Below are positions 18,277 to 23,874 of a DNA stretch of 64,000 nt, one piece after another (positions within the stretch are counted from its first letter, which is position 1; every line of letters starts with the position of its first letter). Made by a program: the position numbers and the translations under genes. The notes under the pieces are model-generated. The model was not told the DNA's origin, ran no database searches, and worked only from the letters and a program-made list of their open reading frames with translations. This DNA is from Ferruginibacter sp. (lineage in GTDB: Bacteria; Bacteroidota; Bacteroidia; Chitinophagales; Chitinophagaceae): assembly GCA_017983695.1 (NCBI GenBank), contig JAGOAX010000001.1:124001-188000 (forward strand), in the 5' to 3' direction.

Positions 18277-18468
18277 TTATTTTTTGATTTTTATTGAGTT
18301 TTGGTTTGTTGTTGTTGAGGGATTTTCTTTTGTGTCGTCAAAAAGCATTCGCACCGAAGGTGTATAATCATCGTCGTACTGGCCGGTTTTAACGCTCCAT
18401 AAAAAAGCTGTTAAAAAGCCACCCGCTACCAGTATGCTGATACCTATTAAAATAAATAATGCACTCAA
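18277..18468 (-). CDS. ccoS: cbb3 oxidase maturation protein CcoS
   Basis: 63 aa, single N-terminal helix (SALFILIGISILVAGGFLTAF) followed by LWSVKTGQYDD, the CcoS signature, and a variable tail. CcoS is required for insertion of redox cofactors into cbb3 oxidase. The start is a TTG at 18468; upstream in frame there is only a TGA and no ATG. First gene of the cco operon; two FNR-like palindromes lie 53-87 bp upstream. Confidence 0.9.
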   Translation of the reverse strand: MSALFILIGISILVAGGFLTAFLWSVKTGQYDDDYTPSVRMLFDDTKENPSTTTNQNSIKIKK

Positions 18469-18490
18469 GAAATTATATTTTAGATAAGCT

Positions 18491-18498
18491 CAAAAGTA
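18491..18498 (-). promoter_or_regulatory. Promoter -7 element of the cco operon
   Basis: Minus-strand TACTTTTG matches the Bacteroidota -7 consensus TAnnTTTG exactly. It is 22 bp in front of the ccoS TTG. The -33 region is weak (TTTC), as expected of an activator-dependent promoter. The last base (18491) is 36.5 bp from the centre of the nearer FNR-like box. Confidence 0.6.
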
Positions 18499-18520
18499 GC
18501 CGTATAGGCAAATTTTGAAA

Positions 18521-18534
18521 CTGATTAATATCAA
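18521..18534. promoter_or_regulatory. FNR/CRP-like box 1 upstream of ccoS
   Basis: CTGATTAATATCAA: the palindrome TGAT-N4-ATCA, one base from the FNR consensus TTGAT-N4-ATCAA. Centre 18527.5, about position -41 relative to the expected start of transcription, the classic activating position. Confidence 0.75.
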
Positions 18535-18543
18535 AATGGGATA

Positions 18544-18555
18544 TGATTTAAATCA
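18544..18555. promoter_or_regulatory. FNR/CRP-like box 2 upstream of ccoS
   Basis: TGATTTAAATCA, a perfect 12-bp palindrome of the same TGAT-N4-ATCA type, centre 18549.5, exactly 22 bp (two helical turns) from box 1. It lies just downstream of the ccoI stop codon. Confidence 0.72.
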
Positions 18556-18563
18556 GGTTTTAA

Positions 18564-20909
18564 TTACAGGCCTTTTGAGCGGGCACTTAGTGACGATAGT
18601 ACTGTTACCAGCAATACAATACTGATGCTGCTTGCCGGCATTAAAATGGCTGCCACCATTGGAGACAAGATGCCCTGTACCGCAAAGGATAATCCAACAA
18701 TATTATACAGGATTGATAAAATAAAGCTTGCAGTAACAATGGTTTTACCCGATTTGGCAAAGGCCATGAAATTATTCAGCAGGCTCACTTTGCCACCATC
18801 CAAAATAGCATCGCAGGCCGGCGAAAACTGTGCTGTATTATCGCTTACCGCAATACCTACATTACTTTGCATTAAAGCACCAGCATCGTTCAGCCCATCG
18901 CCAAGCATTAATACAGCCTTTTTATTTCCCTGCAGGTTTTTTATAAAATCGAGTTTCTGTTGCGGCGATTGCTCAAATTGCATTGTTGTGGCACTACCAA
19001 ATATGCTTTGAAGATTATTTTTCTCAGTATCATTATCACCAGACAAAACATAAAGCCCAAAATTATTTTTCCGCAGGCCGGGAATCAATTCTTTTACACC
19101 GGGACGGTATTGGTTACTTACATTAAAGCGGCCCATATGTACATTATTCATCATTACATGTACATGAGTACCGGTATCGTAAGAAACAAAGCCCTGGTTA
19201 AACTGGTGGATAAAACTGGCCGAACCCATTTTTACATTAATATTATTTGCACTGGCTTCAAGTCCTTTGCCTGTGTATTCTTTAAAATCCTTTACAGCTA
19301 TTTTTTCCTGTGTACTTACTTTTAACCAGGCAGCAATAATTTTACTTAAGGGGTGTGAGGATTGACCGGCGACGGTTTTAACAGCTATTAATTCCCGTTC
19401 GGTCAGCGGCGTACCTTCGTAACTTACCAACGAAACATTGTTTTGGGTAATGGTGCCTGTTTTATCAAAAACAATGGTATTTATTTTTGATAATGATTCT
19501 ATAACAGAAGCATTTTTAAGATACAGTTTATTTTTCCCGAAAATGCGCAGCATATTGCCATAAGTAAATGTAGCAGAAAGCAATAATGAACAGGGGCATG
19601 CCACAATTAATACTGAAGATACTGCAGGCAGTATTTTAGATGGGTCATTTATCCACCAGAACAACAAGGTCGTTATAGCGACTGCAAATAATGACAGCGT
19701 AAAATACTGGCTCCATGGATGAATAAAGGATTTTTCTTCGTTCTTTTTATTATGAAAAATATCATTGTTCCATAACTGGGTAATATAATTTTGAGATACC
19801 TCCCCCGCTACTTCCAGTTCTATGGCACTGCCCATTTGTTTACCACCAGCATAAATCAGCTCCCCCTTTTGTTTTTGCACCGGTGTATTTTCGCCACTTA
19901 CAAAACTATAATCCACATTTGCATTGCCACCTGTTAACACCGAATCAGCCGGAATCATTTCCTCATTGCGGATGATGATATGGTTGCCCTTTTGCAATTG
20001 CGTAACAGGGATGTTTTTTTCTATTCCATCCTTAACGACTGTAACACCCAAAGGAAAATAAGACCGGTAATCCCTGTCGAAAGAAAATGAGTCGTAAGTT
20101 TTATCCTGGAACCAGCGGCCTATCAACATAAAAAAAACAATGCCGGTACCGGAATCTAAGTATCCTGCACCATGACCACCGATGATCTCGTAATAACTTC
20201 TTATGTAGGTAACCAATATAGCCAGTGCAATCGGGGCATCTATATTTAAAAACTTTTGTTGCAATCCTTTCCATGCCGAAATAAAAAAGCCGGAAGCACT
20301 GTAAAATAATACCGGTAAGGATAATGCCAGGTTTAACCAGGTAAAAGTTTCTTTTAATCCACGCTGTTCAATATTACCCGAAGAAAAATATTCAGGGAAA
20401 CTCAGCATCATAATATTGGCAAAACAAAAACCTGCCACACCTATTTTATAAATACGCTGGCGGTTAAAGCCCGTGATTTTTTTTGCTGTAGTATCTTTTA
20501 AACTGATATAAGGTTCGTAACCAATAAAAGCAAGCAGCTCCACCACTTTGCGTAAAGAAACCTGTTGGGGATCAAAAACAATAAATACTTCTTTACGCTG
20601 AAAATTGGTTTGTGATTTTATAATGCCGGGATTAATGCGGTGCAGGTTTTCCAATAAAAAAATACAGGAAGAACAATGCATCTGCGGCAGCGAAAAAGTT
20701 ACATTGGTTTGTGTTGCACTGCTAAACTGTACCAGCTTGTTTATTGTTAACTCATCATCTAAATAGGCAAAACGGCCACTTACAAATTTACCTTTTACTT
20801 TAATGCCGGGGCTTTCATCAAAATTATAATATACGCAAAGGTTATTTTCGTTGAGCAGCAGGTACACCTGTTTGCAACCTTCGCAACAGAAGTTCTTATC
20901 CTCAATCAC
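18564..20909 (-). CDS. ccoI: Copper-type P1B ATPase for cbb3 oxidase assembly (CcoI/FixI)
   Basis: P-type metal ATPase, 781 aa from a GTG at 20909. Motifs: CCEGC near the N-terminus, an HMA domain with CSSC (about 102-105), the intramembrane CPC motif (CPCSLLLS), DKTGTIT, SSHPLSK and GDGLNDAGAL, with eight predicted spans. CcoI delivers copper for the cbb3 haem-copper site. The coding sequence clearly continues upstream of this GTG: codons 20910-20948 encode CYHCGEAC plus five residues, completing the CxxCG...CCxGC metal-binding N-terminus typical of this family. There is no ATG/GTG/TTG in that stretch; the nearest candidates are ATT at 20981 or ATA codons. So the true protein is probably about 805 aa. 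Confidence 0.93.
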   Translation of the reverse strand: MIEDKNFCCEGCKQVYLLLNENNLCVYYNFDESPGIKVKGKFVSGRFAYLDDELTINKLVQFSSATQTNVTFSLPQMHCSSCIFLLENLHRINPGIIKSQTNFQRKEVFIVFDPQQVSLRKVVELLAFIGYEPYISLKDTTAKKITGFNRQRIYKIGVAGFCFANIMMLSFPEYFSSGNIEQRGLKETFTWLNLALSLPVLFYSASGFFISAWKGLQQKFLNIDAPIALAILVTYIRSYYEIIGGHGAGYLDSGTGIVFFMLIGRWFQDKTYDSFSFDRDYRSYFPLGVTVVKDGIEKNIPVTQLQKGNHIIIRNEEMIPADSVLTGGNANVDYSFVSGENTPVQKQKGELIYAGGKQMGSAIELEVAGEVSQNYITQLWNNDIFHNKKNEEKSFIHPWSQYFTLSLFAVAITTLLFWWINDPSKILPAVSSVLIVACPCSLLLSATFTYGNMLRIFGKNKLYLKNASVIESLSKINTIVFDKTGTITQNNVSLVSYEGTPLTERELIAVKTVAGQSSHPLSKIIAAWLKVSTQEKIAVKDFKEYTGKGLEASANNINVKMGSASFIHQFNQGFVSYDTGTHVHVMMNNVHMGRFNVSNQYRPGVKELIPGLRKNNFGLYVLSGDNDTEKNNLQSIFGSATTMQFEQSPQQKLDFIKNLQGNKKAVLMLGDGLNDAGALMQSNVGIAVSDNTAQFSPACDAILDGGKVSLLNNFMAFAKSGKTIVTASFILSILYNIVGLSFAVQGILSPMVAAILMPASSISIVLLVTVLSSLSARSKGL

Positions 20910-21003
20910 TTTTGTATCATCAGTGCAGGCTTCGCCGCAATGATAGCATTTGGTTTGTATTGTAGATATTGTTTTTATAATGCGAAACTTTAATTTAAAA
21001 ATT

Positions 21004-21029
21004 AGCCGCCAATAAGACTAATGGCGGCT
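21004..21029. terminator. Terminator/attenuator-like hairpin between the coiled-coil gene and ccoI
   Basis: GCCGCCA (21005-21011) pairs with TGGCGGC (21022-21028), extended by one A-T pair. On the minus strand it is followed by AATTTTTAAA; on the plus strand by TCTCTTTTTT. It ends the coiled-coil gene's transcript but lies only about 25-35 bp before the ccoI coding region, so read-through may control ccoI. Confidence 0.75.
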
Positions 21030-21082
21030 CTCTTTTTTAGACAGAAACTATCGAACACTCTTTATTAAACTTTTTTATACTG

Positions 21083-21481
21083 TTAAAAAACAATCGATAA
21101 GTAATTCATGAAATTACATTTCAGATCGATATACGTTTTTTCAATGGCTTTAATCCGTTCTCTTAAAATATCCTGCGTACAAAATGCATCAATATCATAT
21201 TGCATATTTGTTTCGCAATCTATTGCTAACCTTTTTTGCTGTTCTCCCAGTTCATTATTCAGTTGCTGCATCTCATTTTGTTGCACAACCAGTTGCCTGT
21301 CAAAATGATTTTTACCGGCCTTTTCTTCCCCGGCAAGTTGCTCATCCTCCATTATTTCATTCAGCATTTTTTTCATTGTTGGTATTTCATTGGTTTGCAC
21401 CTGAAGTACTTGTTGCCAGCCTTCATTCTCATTCATGTATAGTTTTAGTTTTTCAACCCCTATCACGAATTTGTTTTTCAT
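21083..21481 (-). CDS. Small coiled-coil protein upstream of ccoI
   Basis: 132 aa, soluble and highly helical, Gln/Glu/Asn-rich (NEMQQLNNELGEQQKRL), no signal peptide. Layout and C-terminal pattern (LKCNFMNYLS) resemble the 134-aa protein at 11182-11586. It carries its own promoter with two FNR-like boxes in the same geometry as the cco operon, so it should be co-regulated with the oxidase. A terminator-like hairpin separates it from ccoI. I recognise no family; a role in oxidase assembly or redox stress is a guess from regulation and position. Confidence 0.72.
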   Translation of the reverse strand: MKNKFVIGVEKLKLYMNENEGWQQVLQVQTNEIPTMKKMLNEIMEDEQLAGEEKAGKNHFDRQLVVQQNEMQQLNNELGEQQKRLAIDCETNMQYDIDAFCTQDILRERIKAIEKTYIDLKCNFMNYLSIVF

Positions 21482-21498
21482 GCTGCCTGATTTATGTA

Positions 21499-21506
21499 CA
21501 AAATAA
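21499..21506 (-). promoter_or_regulatory. Promoter -7 element of the coiled-coil gene
   Basis: Minus-strand TTATTTTG, one mismatch to TAnnTTTG. Its last base (21499) is 36.5 bp from the centre of the proximal FNR-like box, the same distance as at ccoS. Confidence 0.5.
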
Positions 21507-21529
21507 CCATAAACATTGTGGTATATAAA

Positions 21530-21541
21530 TGACGTACATCA
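21530..21541. promoter_or_regulatory. FNR/CRP-like box 1 upstream of the coiled-coil gene
   Basis: TGACGTACATCA, one mismatch to TGAT-N4-ATCA; centre 21535.5. Confidence 0.6.
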
Positions 21542-21551
21542 AACAGAAACA

Positions 21552-21563
21552 TGATAATTATCA
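21552..21563. promoter_or_regulatory. FNR/CRP-like box 2 upstream of the coiled-coil gene
   Basis: TGATAATTATCA, a perfect palindrome; centre 21557.5, again exactly 22 bp from box 1. Confidence 0.68.
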
Positions 21564-21624
21564 GGAATTAACGAAAAAGTACCCGGTATAAACCGGAGGA
21601 TTAAATTAAATGATACGGGAGCTA

Positions 21625-22350
21625 TCACTTTTCAAACAGCCATTTAAATGGCTTGTAAGGCTTTTCGGTACGTAGGTTAAATTTTTGTATACTGTTTTGT
21701 TTCAGGTAGTCTACAGCTTCGTCAACAGAATCTGTAACCAGGAAAAGTTTACTGTCCCCGGCTGAGATTGTATTTTTATTTTTCATCATTTCTATATGTG
21801 CCACCAGATCTTTATGAAAAGCTGTGTCAAAAATAATAATGGGAAACTCACTTATTTTTTGAGTTTGAATAAGGGTAAGTGCTTCAAAATATTCATCCAG
21901 GGTTCCAAAGCCACCAGGCATTACCACAAAAGCATAAGAATATTTTATCAGTAATGTTTTGCGTACAAAAAAATAACGGATGTTCACCCATTTATCAAGA
22001 TAAGGATTGGGTTTTTGTTCCATTGGTAAAACAATATTGCAACCCACGCTTCTGCCACCAACAGCTTTGGCACCTTTATTTGCAGCTTCCATAATTCCGG
22101 GGCCACCGCCAGTCATTATAGTAAAACCCAGTTCGGCAATCCGGCTGCAAAGTTGTTCTGTTACTTCGTAGTAAGGATGTCCGTCTTTAAACCTTGCCGA
22201 TCCAAATACGGTAACGCATGGCCCGGTAAAATGTAATGCCCTGAAACCTTTTATAAACTCAAGCATTACCTTAATGGTAAACTTAAATTCTTCCCATCGG
22301 CTTTGGGGACCCTGTAAAAATTTTATTTCAGATTTTACCGGCTGTTCCAT
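21625..22350 (-). CDS. LOG-family (TIGR00730) nucleotide phosphoribohydrolase-like protein
   Basis: 241 aa Rossmann-like protein of the lysine-decarboxylase-like/LOG group. Signatures: TGGGPGIMEAANKGA (about residues 81-95) and MPGGFGTLDEYFE (about 147-159). Related enzymes split nucleoside 5'-monophosphates (cytokinin precursors or purine nucleotides) into base and ribose phosphate. It follows the OsmC-like gene by 53 bp and ends the usp-osmC group, so it may share their promoter. The exact substrate cannot be told from sequence. Confidence 0.88.
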   Translation of the reverse strand: MEQPVKSEIKFLQGPQSRWEEFKFTIKVMLEFIKGFRALHFTGPCVTVFGSARFKDGHPYYEVTEQLCSRIAELGFTIMTGGGPGIMEAANKGAKAVGGRSVGCNIVLPMEQKPNPYLDKWVNIRYFFVRKTLLIKYSYAFVVMPGGFGTLDEYFEALTLIQTQKISEFPIIIFDTAFHKDLVAHIEMMKNKNTISAGDSKLFLVTDSVDEAVDYLKQNSIQKFNLRTEKPYKPFKWLFEK

Positions 22351-22403
22351 ACTGCATCTTTAATACTCAAACTTACTCGTTTTCTCTTGTTTAATGGGAT
22401 GGG

Positions 22404-22874
22404 TTATTTTTTTACCGGATGGGGATCTGTTATTACCTCGCCATGATGAATAAGATGAGGTTTGATAGAGTTAGCTATTATGCAATGTTTGTACGCTTTC
22501 ATCAATACATTATTGCCCTTGTCAATATCTTCTTTTTTAGTTACAAATATTTTTGGATAGAGATTGACTGTTGTAAACTCCAGGTGCCCTGCTGCCAAAT
22601 TTATCTGCCCTATGGCACTACACTCAAAATGAGTAATTGTTAACTGCTGCTGTTCTGCAATAGCCAGGTAAGTGGTCATAAAGCTGCTGCTGAGCGAACT
22701 TAAAAACAAATGCTCAGGGCTCCACATATCAGGCACACCTCCTGAAAATTCAGGAGGTGTAGCCACTCTGATAGTATCCTTAACATCATTTGCAGTAACA
22801 ATGCACTGGCGACCTGTCTGCCAATTAAGTTGTACCTCAAAATAATACTGGTGTTTTGCTGTTTTTGTAATCAT
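22404..22874 (-). CDS. OsmC-like protein lacking the first catalytic cysteine
   Basis: 156 aa of the OsmC/Ohr fold: N-terminal strands, then PPEFSGGVPDMWSPEHLFLS, a central helix, and a C-terminal half with KAYKHCIIANSI. In typical OsmC peroxidases a cysteine lies in the central helix (pattern LxSCxxxT); here that region reads LSSLSSSFMTTYL, with no Cys, while the second cysteine (KHC) is kept. Thiol peroxidase activity is therefore doubtful. It begins 6 bp after the universal stress protein stop, so the two are co-transcribed. Confidence 0.85.
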   Translation of the reverse strand: MITKTAKHQYYFEVQLNWQTGRQCIVTANDVKDTIRVATPPEFSGGVPDMWSPEHLFLSSLSSSFMTTYLAIAEQQQLTITHFECSAIGQINLAAGHLEFTTVNLYPKIFVTKKEDIDKGNNVLMKAYKHCIIANSIKPHLIHHGEVITDPHPVKK

Positions 22875-22880
22875 GTGTTG

Positions 22881-23711
22881 CTATTTATGAGCAATAAAAA
22901 GCGGCATACTCACTTCCTGAATTACATCTTTTGCAAAGCTCTTTCTGAAAATTGTAGAAAATACCCCTCTTGAAAAAGCACCCATTACAACAAAACTAAC
23001 TGGCTGTTCATTAAGCCAGTCAACGAAGTAGTGCTTATTTTTTACTGCCAGATTTTTCATTTTAAGGTTAGGATAATGGTTGGCCAGTAATTCTGAAACC
23101 ATACTATAGTCAGGCAATCCTTCTGCAGCATCGTCTGTAACAGAAAGTAAAATTGTTTCTTCAGTAACTAGTTCAGGAAACAGGTATGCAAATTGTTTAA
23201 TGGCAAATGTGGAAGATTCGCCACCATCATAACTTAGTACTACTTGAGTGGGTGCTGTAAAATTCTCGGGTATCATCATTACCGGGCATTCTGCTCTTTT
23301 TAAAACTTCTTCCAGGTAAAAATTAGGCTGCCTGGGCTGAACATTTTTAAAAAACAATTCACTGCTAACCAACAGTACATCTGCAAAACGGGTTTCTTCT
23401 ACTAATGATGTTAATGCCATCATATCGTTATCCTTATGCACCCTGTAATGCAAACCTCCTGTAATACAGGCATCTTCAAATAATTTGATGTTTTTATTTA
23501 TGACCTCTTCATCATCATTCTTCATCAACCATTCTGGCATAATGGCCAAGCCTTCACCAGTTCCGGTGTAAGCCATCAGCCTGGAATAATCAACCGGGCT
23601 TAAAAAAACACCTGCCAGCAAAATTTCGCTTTTTGTATTCAGGTATTTGGCAAATTCAAATGCTCCTTTGGGAAAATGTTCACCATCAAGGGCTATAATT
23701 ATCTTTTTCAT
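22881..23711 (-). CDS. Universal stress protein, tandem domain
   Basis: 276 aa soluble protein with two UspA-type halves (about 1-145 and 150-276). The N-terminal strand is KKIIIALDGEHF, and the second half starts TQVVLSYDGGESSTFA. The C-terminal segment has VVMGAFSRGVFSTIFRKS, related to the G-x9-G-S/T nucleotide loop. First gene of a usp-osmC(-LOG) operon preceded by an FNR-like box in the same geometry as the cco promoter, suggesting a low-oxygen or redox stress role. Confidence 0.9.
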   Translation of the reverse strand: MKKIIIALDGEHFPKGAFEFAKYLNTKSEILLAGVFLSPVDYSRLMAYTGTGEGLAIMPEWLMKNDDEEVINKNIKLFEDACITGGLHYRVHKDNDMMALTSLVEETRFADVLLVSSELFFKNVQPRQPNFYLEEVLKRAECPVMMIPENFTAPTQVVLSYDGGESSTFAIKQFAYLFPELVTEETILLSVTDDAAEGLPDYSMVSELLANHYPNLKMKNLAVKNKHYFVDWLNEQPVSFVVMGAFSRGVFSTIFRKSFAKDVIQEVSMPLFIAHK

Positions 23712-23749
23712 GTGCTTTAATTTTTATAATAAAAAATCTGATGCCACTA

Positions 23750-23757
23750 TAAAGTTA
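23750..23757 (-). promoter_or_regulatory. Promoter -7 element of the usp-osmC operon
   Basis: Minus-strand TAACTTTA, one mismatch to TAnnTTTG (final A). Last base 23750 is 36.5 bp from the centre of the proximal, degenerate FNR-like box. Confidence 0.45.
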
Positions 23758-23780
23758 TCTTAATATAAAGCCGGTTTTAC

Positions 23781-23792
23781 TGATAAAGAGTA
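23781..23792. promoter_or_regulatory. Degenerate FNR/CRP-like box 1 upstream of usp
   Basis: TGATAAAGAGTA: one perfect TGAT half-site and a poor second half (AGTA). Centre 23786.5. It is listed because its position matches box 1 of the two other promoters exactly. Confidence 0.4.
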
Positions 23793-23802
23793 GACCAACA
23801 AC

Positions 23803-23814
23803 TGATTTATATCA
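23803..23814. promoter_or_regulatory. FNR/CRP-like box 2 upstream of usp
   Basis: TGATTTATATCA, matching TGAT-N4-ATCA fully; centre 23808.5, 22 bp from the degenerate box 1. Confidence 0.65.
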
Positions 23815-23847
23815 CAAAAAAGGCAGGAGCTATGTTGCTCCTGCCTT
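23815..23847 (-). terminator. Intrinsic terminator of the BNR-repeat protein gene
   Basis: AAGGCAGGAGC (23820-23830) and GCTCCTGCCTT (23837-23847) form an 11-bp perfect stem with a 6-base loop; on the minus strand the stem runs into a T tract. It lies 28 bp after the stop at 23875. Confidence 0.9.
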
Positions 23848-23874
23848 AAGAAAAAATGATATTGCTTTTATATT

